Below, in pieces: positions 17,677-26,651 of a DNA stretch of 64,000 nt. The position numbers and the translations under genes are program-made. Each line of letters starts with the position of its first letter. The first letter of the stretch is position 1. Origin of the DNA: Gammaproteobacteria bacterium (GTDB lineage Bacteria > Pseudomonadota > Gammaproteobacteria > Steroidobacterales > Steroidobacteraceae); the NCBI GenBank assembly GCA_024642505.1, contig JAHEAZ010000006.1:18984-82983 (forward strand). Direction: 5' to 3'. Below the pieces are notes generated by a model. It ran no database searches and was not told where the DNA came from. It saw only the letters and a program-made list of their open reading frames with translations.

Positions 17677-18372
17677 CTACCAGTCCTTGCGTCCGGGCAG
17701 CAGTCCCTGCAGTTCGTGACGGCGCAGGTTGCGCCACTGGCCGACAGGCAGTCCCTCGAGCGTCAGGTTGATGATGCGCACGCGCCTGAGCTTGCGGACC
17801 GTGTAGCCAAAGTGCTCGCACATGCGGCGGATCTGCCGGTTCAACCCCTGTGTCAACACGATACTGAAGCTGTTCCTGCCGAGACGTTGCGTCTGGCAGG
17901 GCTTGGTCACGGTGTCGAGGATTGGTACGCCGGCAGCCATCGACTTCAGGAATCCTTGTGTGACCGGCCGATCCACCTCGACGACGTATTCCTTCTCGTG
18001 CTCGTTCTCGGATCGCAGGATCTCGTTGACGATGTCGCCATTGTTGGTCAGCAGGATCAGCCCCTCCGAGTCCTTGTCGAGCCTCCCGATCGGGAAGATA
18101 CGTTCCTTGTGTCGGACGAAATCGACGATGTTGCCGCGTACCTGACGTTCCGTAGTGCAGGTTATGCCGACCGGCTTATTGAGCGCGAGATAGACATGGC
18201 GCTTCGGTGCCCCGACCGGCCGACCATCGACGCAGACCTCGTCGCCCTCCCCCACCTTGGTGCCGAGTTCCGCCTCACGCCCGTTCACGGTAACGCGTCC
18301 TGCGGCAATCCACGCGTCGGCCTCGCGCCTCGAGCAGGCACCGGTCTCGCTGATGAACTTGTTGAGGCGCAT
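17677..18372 (-). CDS. rluF: 23S rRNA pseudouridine synthase RluF
   Basis: A 231-residue protein with an N-terminal S4 RNA-binding domain ([22 protein letters not shown]) and the catalytic domain with [15 protein letters not shown], whose Asp forms the covalent intermediate. The endings [17 protein letters not shown] and [20 protein letters not shown] match RluF, which modifies U2604 of 23S rRNA, more closely than RsuA or RluB. Start at the ATG at 18372. Longer readings add unrelated sequence from the antisense of other DNA. It converges with the cyclase fusion gene 21 bases away. Confidence 0.9.
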   Translation of the reverse strand: MRLNKFISETGACSRREADAWIAAGRVTVNGREAELGTKVGEGDEVCVDGRPVGAPKRHVYLALNKPVGITCTTERQVRGNIVDFVRHKERIFPIGRLDKDSEGLILLTNNGDIVNEILRSENEHEKEYVVEVDRPVTQGFLKSMAAGVPILDTVTKPCQTQRLGRNSFSIVLTQGLNRQIRRMCEHFGYTVRKLRRVRIINLTLEGLPVGQWRNLRRHELQGLLPGRKDW

Positions 18373-18428
18373 GACCGGACGCAACGATCGGCTTAGCGCA
18401 TCAGTCGATGGACGGCCCGAGCCAGGGC

Positions 18429-19967
18429 TCAGCCCTGCGTCGAGGAACTTGGGAAGGCAAACTGGGCCGTCTCCGCCGCGTTGCCTGGCCAGCGCTGGCT
18501 GATCGTCTTGCGCTGCGTGTAGAAACGCACTGCGTCCGGACCGTAGGCGGCCAGTGGTCCAAAAAGCGACCGCTTCCAGCCGCCGAAGCTGTGGTAGGCC
18601 ACTGGGACCGGCAAGGCTACGTTCACGCCGACCATCCCGACCCGGATGTTGTCGCTGAACCAGCGCGCGGTACCGCCGTCGCGTGTGAAGATGCAGGTGC
18701 CGTTGCCATACTCGTGCGCGTCCACGAGTGCCATCGCCTCGGCCAGGGAATCGGCCCGCACCACGCACAGCACCGGTCCGAAGATCTCCTCCTGGTAGAT
18801 GCGCATCGCCGGCCTGACGCGGTCGAAGAGACAGCCGCCCAGGAAGAAGCCCCGTTCGCTGCCCTTGACCACCAGGCTGCGGCCATCGCAGACGAGTTCC
18901 GCACCCTCGGCCACGCCCAGGTCGACGTAGCCGCGGACCTTTTCGAAGTGTTCTTGCGTGACCAGCGGCCCCATTTCCGCGCCCGGCATCGTGCCGGGAC
19001 CGACCTTGAGCACCTTCAACCGCGCCGCCAGCTTGGCGACCAGTTCATCAGCGGTCCGTTCGCCCACACAGACGGCGACCGAGATCGCCATGCAGCGCTC
19101 GCCGCAGGAACCATAGGCCGCGCCCATCAGGGCCGCGACTGCATTGTCGAGGTCGGCGTCCGGCATGACTATGGCGTGATTCTTTGCGCCGCCGAGTGCC
19201 TGTACGCGCTTGCCGTTAGCGCTGCCTGTACGGTAGATATGCTCCGCTACCGGCGTCGAGCCGACGAAGCTGACGGCCTGCACGCGCGGATCCTCGAGCA
19301 GCGCGTCGACTGCCTCGCGGTCGCCGTTGACCACGTTGAAAACGCCGTCGGGCAGCCCGGCTTCCTGGAGCAACTCGGCCAGCACCATCGCCGTGCTGGG
19401 ATCTTTCTCTGAGGGCTTCAGCACGAACGTGTTGCCGCAGGCCAGCGCCATGGGAAACATCCACATCGGCACCATCGCCGGAAAATTGAACGGCGTGATG
19501 CCAGCGACCACGCCGAGCGGCTGGAACTCCGACCAGCTGTCGATCGAGGGGCCAATGTCCTTGCTGTGCTCGCCCTTCAGCAGCTCCGGCGCGCCGCAGG
19601 CGTATTCGACGACCTCGATGCCGCGCATGAGCTCGCCACGTGCATCGTCGAGTACCTTGCCGTGTTCTTCGGTGATCAGCGCCACGATGCGATCGGCATT
19701 CCGCTCCAGCAGATCCTTGTAGCGGAACATGACCCGGGCCCGCTTTAGCGGCGTGGTGGCGCGCCAGCCGGCAAAGGCCGCTGATGCGGCGGTGACCGCG
19801 GCAGACACGTCCTCGCGGGAAGCGGTGGCGACCTCCCGAACGATCTGGCCGGTCGCCGGGTTCGATACCGGAAGCATCCGACCGGTCGCCGCAACAGCCT
19901 TGCCGCCAATGAAATGACCTACGCCGGGGAGGGAGGAAACAGCTGAAATCGAGGCATTTCGGGTCAT
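18429..19967 (-). CDS. mmsA: methylmalonate-semialdehyde dehydrogenase (CoA-acylating)
   Basis: The 512-residue aldehyde dehydrogenase fold has the catalytic Cys in [13 protein letters not shown] and the MmsA-type motif [27 protein letters not shown]. MmsA converts methylmalonate semialdehyde to propionyl-CoA in valine and myo-inositol breakdown, and malonate semialdehyde to acetyl-CoA. No valine or inositol catabolic genes are adjacent, so its physiological substrate is not shown. Length agrees with the family (about 500). Start at the ATG at 19967. It lies 56 bases upstream of rluF in the same direction. Confidence 0.88.
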   Translation of the reverse strand: MTRNASISAVSSLPGVGHFIGGKAVAATGRMLPVSNPATGQIVREVATASREDVSAAVTAASAAFAGWRATTPLKRARVMFRYKDLLERNADRIVALITEEHGKVLDDARGELMRGIEVVEYACGAPELLKGEHSKDIGPSIDSWSEFQPLGVVAGITPFNFPAMVPMWMFPMALACGNTFVLKPSEKDPSTAMVLAELLQEAGLPDGVFNVVNGDREAVDALLEDPRVQAVSFVGSTPVAEHIYRTGSANGKRVQALGGAKNHAIVMPDADLDNAVAALMGAAYGSCGERCMAISVAVCVGERTADELVAKLAARLKVLKVGPGTMPGAEMGPLVTQEHFEKVRGYVDLGVAEGAELVCDGRSLVVKGSERGFFLGGCLFDRVRPAMRIYQEEIFGPVLCVVRADSLAEAMALVDAHEYGNGTCIFTRDGGTARWFSDNIRVGMVGVNVALPVPVAYHSFGGWKRSLFGPLAAYGPDAVRFYTQRKTISQRWPGNAAETAQFAFPSSSTQG

Positions 19968-20042
19968 CTTCTGGCACCAGGCTGGGAACGGATGGCGGGA
20001 GGAGCATGATACCCGACTGGGAACACGGTGCCGGGGAACACA

Positions 20043-20118
20043 GTGCCGGGTCGGGGGGTTTCAGAGGCTGCGCTGGCGAGTCTCAGTTGCGCAAACCCAC
20101 GAAACCCTGACCCGACAC
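20043..20118. repeat. inverted repeat with GTGCCGGGTC / GACCCGACAC arms
   Basis: The left arm, 20043-20062, matches the reverse complement of the right arm, 20101-20118, with one mismatch and a short bulge. The interior is 38 bases and itself partly complementary. A direct duplication of GGGAACAC-GTGCCGGG lies just before it. The element sits in the divergent gap between mmsA and yciH. It has the look of a small non-autonomous repeat, but I see only one copy in this window. Confidence 0.6.
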
Positions 20119-20168
20119 CTTTCGATACCGTTCGATATAGTATCGGTCCTGCCAACCGGAGCCTCGCA

Positions 20169-20528
20169 TTGCGGCGCAGCCAGACGCCCGGCATCGTCTA
20201 CACCACGGGCCTTGGGACTATCTGCCCGGGCTGTCGGCGCCCGGTCGCTGATTGCGTCTGCCGCAGGCAGGGTGGCCAGCCGGCCCGTGACAGGACGGTG
20301 CGAGTGTCGCGGGAGGTCGCTGGCCGCAAGGGCAAGGGAGTGTCGGTCGTGTCGGGCCTGCCGCTGGGTCCGACTGAACTCGCGGCTCTGGCGGGCGAAC
20401 TCAAGCGCCGCTGCGGCTCCGGAGGAACTGTCCGCGACGGGCGCATCGAGATCCAGGGCGATCATCGCGACCTGCTGGTCGCGGAACTTGCCAGGCGAGG
20501 CTACGAAGTCAAGCGGGCCGGTGGCTGA
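20169..20528 (+). CDS. yciH: YciH, SUI1/eIF1-like translation factor
   Basis: The 119-residue product has a short N-terminal zinc-ribbon-like segment CPGC-x5-CVC and then the SUI1 domain with the typical GRKGKGVSVVSGL and IEIQGDHRDLLVAELARRGYEVKRAGG. E. coli YciH (108 residues) influences initiation fidelity. I place the start at a TTG at 20169, preceded by CCGGAG at good spacing. An in-frame ATG at 20028 would run through the inverted repeat and add unrelated residues. The start is therefore less certain than the identity. Confidence 0.83.
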   Translation: MRRSQTPGIVYTTGLGTICPGCRRPVADCVCRRQGGQPARDRTVRVSREVAGRKGKGVSVVSGLPLGPTELAALAGELKRRCGSGGTVRDGRIEIQGDHRDLLVAELARRGYEVKRAGG

Positions 20529-20547
20529 ACCGGGAAACTGACGAGGG

Positions 20548-21138
20548 ATGAATGCAATGGGAATCTTGTACCTGCTGGCTGGCATGGCCATCTTTCTTGG
20601 CATCCATTCGACCGCTATCGTCGCGCCGGCCTGGCGTGACCAGATGGCCGCGCGCCTCGGCGAGCAGCCCTGGAAGGGACTGTACGGTGTCATCTCGATC
20701 GCCGGCTTCATCCTCATGGTCTGGGGCTATGGCCAGGCGAAACTCGAGCCGATGCTGGTCTATTCGCCTCCCAACTGGCTGAGGCACATCGCCGCGATCC
20801 TGATGGTTCCAGTATTTCCCCTGCTGCTCTCGACCTATTTTCCGGGACGCATCAAGGCTGCAGCCCAGCATCCGATGCTCACCGCCACCAAACTATGGGC
20901 GGTGGCCCACCTGCTGGCAAACGGCATGTTGCCCGACATCCTGCTGTTCGGCGGGTTCCTGGCCTGGGCGGTCGCGGACCGCATCTCGCTCAAGCGTCGC
21001 CCCATCCGTCTGGTGAAGGCGTTGCCCGAGCGGCGTTTCAACGACTTGATCGTGGTGGTGGCCGGATTCGCGCTCTACGTCTGGTTCGTGGCCTGGGCCC
21101 ACTACCGCCTGTTCGGCGTATCTCCGGTAACTGGCTGA
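20548..21138 (+). CDS. NnrU-family membrane protein
   Basis: A 196-residue protein with five or six hydrophobic helices and the NnrU pattern: FLGIHSTAIVAPAWRDQMAARLGEQPWKGLYGVISIAGF near the N-terminus, and HPMLTATKLWAVAHLLANG near residue 108. NnrU was first found next to denitrification genes, and family members occur widely without a proven function. No denitrification gene is seen here. It follows yciH by 19 bases and may be co-transcribed with it. Confidence 0.82.
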   Translation: MNAMGILYLLAGMAIFLGIHSTAIVAPAWRDQMAARLGEQPWKGLYGVISIAGFILMVWGYGQAKLEPMLVYSPPNWLRHIAAILMVPVFPLLLSTYFPGRIKAAAQHPMLTATKLWAVAHLLANGMLPDILLFGGFLAWAVADRISLKRRPIRLVKALPERRFNDLIVVVAGFALYVWFVAWAHYRLFGVSPVTG

Positions 21139-21195
21139 CGCGGAGCCGGCACCCGTGAGCCACATCCAGGCGACTCGATCGTAGATCTTTCCATC

Positions 21196-22062
21196 ATGAA
21201 TCACCGCAACATCGTCTCGATCATCGAATCGGCGCCAGCCTCGGACGGCGCGGGGGTCAAACTGCGACGCAGCCTCGGCCGCGCCCAGGACCTGCGGCAT
21301 GATCCCTTCCTGATGCTGGATGAATTTTTCTCGGACAATCCGGACGACTACCTTGCGGGCTTTCCCGCACATCCCCACCGCGGCTTTGAGACGGTCACCT
21401 ACATGCTCGACGGCCACATGCGCCACGAGGACAGCGAAGGGAACCGCGGCGACCTCGGCCCTGGCGACGTCCAGTGGATGACAGCCGCGCGCGGCATCAT
21501 TCATTCGGAGATGCCGCAGCAGACCGAGGGCCGCATGCGCGGCTTCCAGTTGTGGCTCAACCTGCCGGCCGCCGAGAAAATGCAGCCGGCCACCTATCGG
21601 GACATCCCGGCAAGTGAAATCCCCATCGTCGAGCTTGCCGGCGTCGGTACTGTCAGGATCATCGCTGGCGCCTTCGCCCACGGGACTGAACGGACGACGG
21701 GGCCGGTTGGAACCCGGACGACCGAACCGGTGTTCCTGGACCTCAGGCTGGATCCCGCTGCCGGGGTACAGCTGCCGCTGCCGGCTGGCCACAACGCGTT
21801 CCTTTATGCCTACGAAGGTCAGGTGAGTGTCGGCGAGGACCGGCAGTTGCTACCACGCCGCGTGGCGGGGCTGCTGTCGGATGGCGACGTAGTTTCCCTG
21901 GCCGCGGGCCCTGACGGGGCCAGTCTTCTGCTGCTCGCCGGCAGGCCGTTGCGCGAGCCAGTGGTGCAGTACGGCCCTTTCGTCATGAATACCCGTGAGG
22001 AGATCGAGCGCGCTGTGCTGGACTACCAGCGCGGCCAGCTCGTGGCCGCACGGCCAGCCTGA
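21196..22062 (+). CDS. pirin-family cupin protein
   Basis: The 288-residue bicupin has the pirin signature HPHRGFETVTYMLDGHMRHEDSEG near residue 56, giving His ligands for iron, followed by GDVQWMTAARGIIHSEMP. The C-terminal cupin is more divergent. Bacterial pirins include quercetinase-like dioxygenases and redox-responsive proteins, so a specific reaction cannot be stated. The ATG at 21196 is the only start near the conserved beginning. Located after the NnrU gene in the same direction. Confidence 0.88.
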   Translation: MNHRNIVSIIESAPASDGAGVKLRRSLGRAQDLRHDPFLMLDEFFSDNPDDYLAGFPAHPHRGFETVTYMLDGHMRHEDSEGNRGDLGPGDVQWMTAARGIIHSEMPQQTEGRMRGFQLWLNLPAAEKMQPATYRDIPASEIPIVELAGVGTVRIIAGAFAHGTERTTGPVGTRTTEPVFLDLRLDPAAGVQLPLPAGHNAFLYAYEGQVSVGEDRQLLPRRVAGLLSDGDVVSLAAGPDGASLLLLAGRPLREPVVQYGPFVMNTREEIERAVLDYQRGQLVAARPA

Positions 22063-22188
22063 GCGGCGCGAATCTCTGGGCTGGCGCTCGGCCCCGGTGA
22101 TCCGGGACAATTCCCTGTTTGGTGGCAATCGGGCCGAAACGAGGACTTGCGGCGGGCGGCGGCCGGCCACAACGCGAGAGCAACACTC

Positions 22189-22911
22189 ATGGGACGCATA
22201 TTCGAAGTCAGAAAGCACACGATGTTCGCGCGCTGGAACCGCATGGCGAAGCAGTTCGCGCGCATCGGCAAGGACATCACGATCGCTGTTCGCTCGGGCG
22301 GCACCGATCCCGCCAACAATCCGACGCTGCGGCGTGTGATCCAGAACGCGCGCGCGATCAACATGCCGAAAGACAAGATCGAGAGCGCGATCCGGCGCGC
22401 TTCCGGTCAGGAAGCCGCGGATTACCAGGAGATCGTATACGAGGGATACGCGCCGCACGGCATCGCGGTGCTGGTCGAGACGGCGACCGATAACCCGACC
22501 CGAACCGTCGCCGGCGTGCGCAACATCTTCAACAAGTTTGGTGGCAACCTCGGCAGCAATGGCAGCGTCAGTTTCCTGTTCAGAAAGATGGGTGTGTTTC
22601 GGCTCGACCCGGAGGGGATCGACCAGGACGATCTCGAGCTGTACCTGATCGACCATGGCCTGGAGGAGATGGGCGAGTCCACTGGGGAGAAAGGCGAACC
22701 GCAGATCGTGGTGCGGTGCGCCTTCGACGACTTCGGCACGGTCCAGAAGGCCCTCGAGGACCGCGGCATCCAGCCGCTCTCAGCCGAGCACGAGTACATC
22801 TGCACGGTGCCGACAGAGCTTCCCGAGGAACAGGCTACCGAGGCGCTGACGCTGATCGACAAGCTGGAGCAGGACGACGACGTCCAACGCGTCTTCCACA
22901 CGCTGGTGTGA
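22189..22911 (+). CDS. YebC/PmpR-family protein
   Basis: The 240-residue protein has three-domain YebC architecture. It begins [23 protein letters not shown], the form of the YebC_II/YeeN branch, where canonical YebC has AGHSKW. It continues [25 protein letters not shown] and [16 protein letters not shown]. YebC proteins act as transcriptional regulators and, in recent work, as ribosome-associated factors that help translate difficult motifs. Start at the ATG at 22189. An earlier in-frame ATG (22147) adds an arginine-rich leader not found in the family. Confidence 0.88.
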   Translation: MGRIFEVRKHTMFARWNRMAKQFARIGKDITIAVRSGGTDPANNPTLRRVIQNARAINMPKDKIESAIRRASGQEAADYQEIVYEGYAPHGIAVLVETATDNPTRTVAGVRNIFNKFGGNLGSNGSVSFLFRKMGVFRLDPEGIDQDDLELYLIDHGLEEMGESTGEKGEPQIVVRCAFDDFGTVQKALEDRGIQPLSAEHEYICTVPTELPEEQATEALTLIDKLEQDDDVQRVFHTLV

Positions 22912-22924
22912 GAAGGCCGGGAAA

Positions 22925-23008
22925 TGCGGGGACAGTTTACTTATATGCCTTCGAAAAAGCGGGCAGGCCCACTGTCGCGCTACGGCATATAAGTAAACTG
23001 TCCCCGCA
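22925..23008. repeat. inverted repeat, GGGGACAGTTTAC family, copy 1
   Basis: Two perfect 25-bp arms at 22925-22949 and 22984-23008 (starting TGCGGGGACAGTTTAC) flank a 34-base loop. The element fills the gap between the convergent yebC-like and yeiH genes. It shares its core with copies at 39658, 49573 and 51438. Arms of this type are often found at the ends of REP-associated (Y1) transposase elements, but no transposase is present here. Confidence 0.85.
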
Positions 23009-23022
23009 CTTCCTGTTTCCGG

Positions 23023-24087
23023 TCAGTAGAACAGCGTAATCAGCGCAACGCTGACTGCACCAACTACTACCGCCGAGAACAAGCCGACGCCCAGTGGCTT
23101 CAGCCCGATGCTCCTGAGGCCCGCGACGCTGGTCCCGAGGCCGACAGCGGCCATAGCCACCGCCAGGCAGTACTCGGCGATCGCCTTCACGTTGCCGACC
23201 AATGCCTTCCACTGCTCATGGCTCAGGAACCCCAGCACCTTCTCGTCCGCGCCGGCCGTGTCGCCGATCGTGCGGACCAGGCTCATCAGTGCGAAGCCGA
23301 TGACGAACAACGGCACCATCGTGTACCAGGGCGGTGGCGCCGCGCCGGCCGAGGTACGGCGGTGGTAGTAAATGGACATCAGCGGGATCACCGCCAGCAT
23401 GCCCAGGTTTCGCACCAGCTTGGTCACCGTGGCGACGTCGAGCGGCTTGGCATCGCCAAAATATTCCTGGTAGACGAGGCCGGACCCGGCGACCTGGGAC
23501 GTCTCGTGCACGGCGGTGCCAAGGAACAGGCCCGCCTTGAACGGATCCGCGTCGAAGAACCAGTGCGCCGCGAACGGATAGACCAGCATGGCGACCACGC
23601 CGAACAGCGTGATGCAGGCCACCGCGTAGCTGGTCTCGTCATCCTTGGCGCCGATGGTCGGCGCCGTCGCCACGATGGCCGTGGCGCCGCAGATAGCCGT
23701 ACCGACGCCGATCAGCGTCCCCAGTCGATCGGTCAGCCCCACGCGCTTGGCCACATACGAGACCAGCACGATCGCCGTCAGTACACAGCCAATGATCACC
23801 GGCAACGCCTTCATGCCGATCTCACCGGCCTCCGCCAGGCTGAGGCGGATACCCAGCAGCACGATGCCGAGGCGCAGGATACGTACCACGCTGAACTTGA
23901 TGCCCGGCTGGGTGATCGCCGGCAGCTTGATGAGGTTGCTGACGGCGATGCCGATGAGGATAGCCATCATGATGCCGCTGATCGGGCTCTTTGGCAGGCC
24001 CATCAGCGTCGTGCCGATGAACTCTGCCGACCAGCCGCCCGCTACGGCAATGGCCAACGCCAACAGGATACCCGGAAGAATGTTCAT
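23023..24087 (-). CDS. YeiH-type (UPF0324) putative sulfate/sulfonate exporter
   Basis: A 354-residue membrane protein with about ten or eleven helices. The family motifs are GIRLSLAEAGEIGMKALPVI, GVGTAICGATAIVATAPTIGAKDDETSYAVA and FLGTAVHETSQVAGSG. The family is annotated as putative sulfate exporter. Its position beside the sulfur-oxidation genes fits export of sulfate, sulfite or a related anion, but that is inference. AAGGAAA lies nine bases before the ATG at 24087. It is downstream of the FadL gene in the same direction. Confidence 0.87.
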   Translation of the reverse strand: MNILPGILLALAIAVAGGWSAEFIGTTLMGLPKSPISGIMMAILIGIAVSNLIKLPAITQPGIKFSVVRILRLGIVLLGIRLSLAEAGEIGMKALPVIIGCVLTAIVLVSYVAKRVGLTDRLGTLIGVGTAICGATAIVATAPTIGAKDDETSYAVACITLFGVVAMLVYPFAAHWFFDADPFKAGLFLGTAVHETSQVAGSGLVYQEYFGDAKPLDVATVTKLVRNLGMLAVIPLMSIYYHRRTSAGAAPPPWYTMVPLFVIGFALMSLVRTIGDTAGADEKVLGFLSHEQWKALVGNVKAIAEYCLAVAMAAVGLGTSVAGLRSIGLKPLGVGLFSAVVVGAVSVALITLFY

Positions 24088-24153
24088 GAAAAATTTCCTT
24101 GGGAAGGACCGGTCAGTGGGGGCGTCTCATAGCCGCCGCGACTGGCCAACGCG

Positions 24154-24179
24154 CTGCGCCCCGCAAAGGCGGGGCGCAG
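24154..24179 (-). terminator. GC-rich hairpin after the FadL-type gene
   Basis: An 11-bp perfect stem CTGCGCCCCGC / GCGGGGCGCAG with a 4-base loop starts 15 bases past the porin stop on the minus strand. No U-run follows, so termination may be partial or need Rho. It separates the porin from the exporter gene. Confidence 0.6.
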
Positions 24180-24194
24180 TAGTCTGACGGTGGA

Positions 24195-25628
24195 TTACCT
24201 GCCCCAGGCGTAACTGAACTCCAGGTCCCACTGGTCCATCTTGAACTGCACCGTCTGGGTCGGATCGAAGTTCTGTGGTCCGCTGACCTTGACCTTCGGC
24301 GCATACATGAAGGCAACATTGAACTCGTTCCCGCCACCCATCTTGCGGGTCAAGCCTACCGTGTAGTGCTCCTCCATGACGCCCGGCGCAAGGATATTGA
24401 ACGTCATCTGGTCCTCCGGGATGGGTTGGTCAGTCGTGCTGGCGCCGACCCGGAAGGTCCAGTCCTGCCCGTAATCCCATGCCGCACCGACGCTGTAGAC
24501 GGTCATGTCCTGCCAGCCGAAACCGCCACCCCGCTTGCCGCCGAGGCAACTCTCCAGGTCGGTGCCGCCCGCGCCGGCCGTCGGGCAGGCAAACAGGTAC
24601 TGGATCGGGTTGCTGACCGAGGCGATACCCTCGTAGAAGATTTCCTGGACGCCGGCGGTGAGCGAGACCCCAGGCGTCGGCTTGAAGGCAACGCCGAAGT
24701 CGAGGTGTGCCGGCACGTCGAAGCCGCCTTTCTGGGCAAACAGGTCCCGGTACTTGTCGAACTCGGTCATCATGATCTCGGACGTGTAGCCGAGCGCCAC
24801 GCTGAACCTGCTGGTCGGGTTCCACTGAAAGCCCAGCGAGCCGCCGATGCCGTAGCCCCAGTTATAGCCGTTGTTGGAGAGGTGCTGCGGGAAGGCTGCG
24901 CCACCACTTTCGGCAAAGGTCTTGGTGTAGGGAGCGAATGCCGACACGCCGATCGCGCGGAAGCGCTGGATACCGACGATGGCAGCCGCGCCGAGCGAGA
25001 CGGTCTTCGTCGGATTATTCCAGGCATAGGCAGTATTCAGGAAACCCTGCATCAGGTCCACGCCGGCAGTTCCTGCATTGCCTGTGAAGGAACCGCCGTA
25101 GGTGCCCGCGAAAGTCAACGTCGGTGCCGGCCCCGGGCCGTCCGGATCAAAGGTCGCGTTGCCGCCCTGCCACTCGGTGTTCATGCCGCCGCGCGCATAG
25201 AAGGACAGTGCAATCGTGCCCTGCTCGCCGTGCTTCCAGCTCTTGGCCACGTAGGGAATGAAGAACAACTCGTTCTCGCTCGAGATGGAGTTGCCGGTCC
25301 GCGGGTCGCTGGTCGCGTCACCGACCGTGAAGGCCCCCATGGAATAAGCAACGTCCGGCAACTGGCTGGGCGTCGTCTTGTAGTCACGCATCGGACTGAA
25401 CATCGAAATGCCGAGCTCGAGCCGCTCGCCGACGAATGCGATCCCCGCCGGATTGGAGGCCACCACCGCGACTTCCTGCGGGTCCGCGACGTTGGAGCCG
25501 GCCAGCGCCTTGCTCTTGGTGCCTACGCCGTGGGTGAGATAGCCGTTGGTAGCGTTGGCGCTGCCCGCCACCGCCATCGCCAACACGGAGGCCACCACTG
25601 CCAGAATCTTCTCGGAACGGACTGTCAT
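24195..25628 (-). CDS. FadL/OmpP1/TodX-type outer-membrane channel
   Basis: The 477-residue protein has a signal peptide (ILAVVASVLAMAVAGSANA). The mature protein starts with the FadL-type N-terminus TNGYLTHGVGTKSKALAGSNVADPQEVAVVASNPAGIAF. It ends in an aromatic-terminated strand (DLEFSYAWGR), as expected for a beta-barrel of the FadL family, which takes up hydrophobic compounds. In sulfur oxidisers such porins are sometimes found with sulfur genes. Uptake of elemental sulfur or organosulfur compounds is possible (inference). GGGAGAG lies just before the ATG at 25628. Confidence 0.88.
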   Translation of the reverse strand: MTVRSEKILAVVASVLAMAVAGSANATNGYLTHGVGTKSKALAGSNVADPQEVAVVASNPAGIAFVGERLELGISMFSPMRDYKTTPSQLPDVAYSMGAFTVGDATSDPRTGNSISSENELFFIPYVAKSWKHGEQGTIALSFYARGGMNTEWQGGNATFDPDGPGPAPTLTFAGTYGGSFTGNAGTAGVDLMQGFLNTAYAWNNPTKTVSLGAAAIVGIQRFRAIGVSAFAPYTKTFAESGGAAFPQHLSNNGYNWGYGIGGSLGFQWNPTSRFSVALGYTSEIMMTEFDKYRDLFAQKGGFDVPAHLDFGVAFKPTPGVSLTAGVQEIFYEGIASVSNPIQYLFACPTAGAGGTDLESCLGGKRGGGFGWQDMTVYSVGAAWDYGQDWTFRVGASTTDQPIPEDQMTFNILAPGVMEEHYTVGLTRKMGGGNEFNVAFMYAPKVKVSGPQNFDPTQTVQFKMDQWDLEFSYAWGR

Positions 25629-25762
25629 GCATTCTCTCCCTCGGGCCGCCAGCAACTGATGGCGCCCGCTCAGTGCCCCATGATTGATACTTTCATGCTC
25701 GCAGCAGAGCGCCAGGCTCGCGCCGGTGACACCCGCTCAAGCTCGACTGGTGCAGTCCGCAA

Positions 25763-25990
25763 TCAGCTTTTCTTCCTGATCACGAATCTGAAAATCTTTC
25801 CGTCATTGTCCGACTCGACCAGCTCGTGCCCGGTCGTGCGGCAGAAGGCCTGGAAATCCTTGATGCTGCCCGGATCGGTCGCAAGGATCTCGAGGGTCTG
25901 GCCAGCGGCCATCGGCTGCAGCGCCTTCTTGGCCTTGAGAATGGGCAAGGGGCAGTTGAGCCCCTTGGCGTCGAGTAACTGATCTGCCAT
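25763..25990 (-). CDS. tusA: TusA sulfurtransferase
   Basis: The 75-residue protein has the TusA signature LDAKGLNCPLPILKAKKAL. The Cys of the CPxP motif carries the persulfide. In sulfur oxidisers with sHdr, TusA passes sulfane sulfur between rhodanese/DsrE proteins and the oxidising complex. Length matches E. coli TusA (81). It lies 40 bases downstream of the DsrE3-type gene in the same direction, a conserved tusA-dsrE pairing. Confidence 0.93.
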   Translation of the reverse strand: MADQLLDAKGLNCPLPILKAKKALQPMAAGQTLEILATDPGSIKDFQAFCRTTGHELVESDNDGKIFRFVIRKKS

Positions 25991-26030
25991 GTCGTCTTCC
26001 TGCCTCGTTGTTGCCTGCGCCGGCGGGCGC

Positions 26031-26522
26031 TCAGATAAACAAGTTGATGTCGGACTGGGTCGCGACTTCGATGTAGGTCGCTGCGCCGCCCAGTTCGATG
26101 CCTCCGATCATGTCGTCGAGCGAATATTCGAACAGGTCCATGGTCATCTGGCATGCGATCAGCCGCACCTCGGACTCGACCGCCAGCGAGCGCAGCTCCT
26201 CGATCGAAGCCACGCCCTTCTTCTTCATCATGTTCTTCATCATGGCCGTGGCGCCGGAGTCCACGAACGGGATCATGGACATGATGTTCGGCATGCCCAT
26301 GTGCATTCCCGCCATCGGCATCTTCATCGCGGGGTTACCCAGCGGCGACATCTCGAGGCTGAGGTTCTTGAGCAGCAGCGGCAGCCCGTAGAACGTGAAG
26401 AACATGGTCACGTTCAGGCCGAGCGCAGCCGCGGTGGTGGAAAGAATGAAGGGCGGATACGCCCAGTCGAGCGTGCCCTTGGTGACGATGATGGACATGC
26501 TCTTGGTGCCGTCTTCAGACAT
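26031..26522 (-). CDS. dsrE3: DsrE3-type sulfur carrier/transferase
   Basis: The 163-residue DsrE-superfamily protein begins MSIIVTKGTLDWAYPPFILSTTAAALG and has a Met-rich middle (MKMPMAGMHMGMPNIMSMIP). A single conserved Cys in RLIACQMTMDLFEY near residue 130 is the persulfide-carrying site in DsrE3A. These proteins exchange sulfur with TusA in the sHdr pathway. GGGGAGACT directly precedes the ATG at 26522. A longer frame starting at 26582 would run through the operator and is rejected. Confidence 0.87.
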   Translation of the reverse strand: MSEDGTKSMSIIVTKGTLDWAYPPFILSTTAAALGLNVTMFFTFYGLPLLLKNLSLEMSPLGNPAMKMPMAGMHMGMPNIMSMIPFVDSGATAMMKNMMKKKGVASIEELRSLAVESEVRLIACQMTMDLFEYSLDDMIGGIELGGAATYIEVATQSDINLFI

Positions 26523-26564
26523 AGTCTCCCCCTGCTGCAGGCCGTCTTGCCGCACATATAACAG

Positions 26565-26590
26565 GCTTTGCTTAATTAGCAAAGCATAAT
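26565..26590. promoter_or_regulatory. palindromic operator candidate between dsrE3-tusA and the lipS operon
   Basis: GCTTTGC (26565-26571) and GCAAAGC (26579-26585) flank TTAATTA, a near-perfect 21-bp palindrome. Overlapping it, 26575-26590 reads ATTAG-CAAAGC-ATAAT, which matches the element at 32061-32076 (ATTAG-TGTCAC-CTAAT) in nine of ten half-site positions. It lies between divergent genes. On the minus strand a TTGCTA...TATATG promoter-like pair with a 16-base spacer overlaps it. A binding site for the ArsR-type sHdrR encoded at 39317 is the natural guess. Confidence 0.6.
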
Positions 26591-26651
26591 AAGGTTGCCG
26601 CGCCTGACCGTCATCGGGGTCAGTTGCAGGATTGATGGTGGAGTTTACGAC

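Noticed and set aside
22925..23008. A simple Rho-independent terminator
   Set aside because: The arms are too long, lack a following T-run on both strands, and recur elsewhere with the same core, so a repeat element explains them better.
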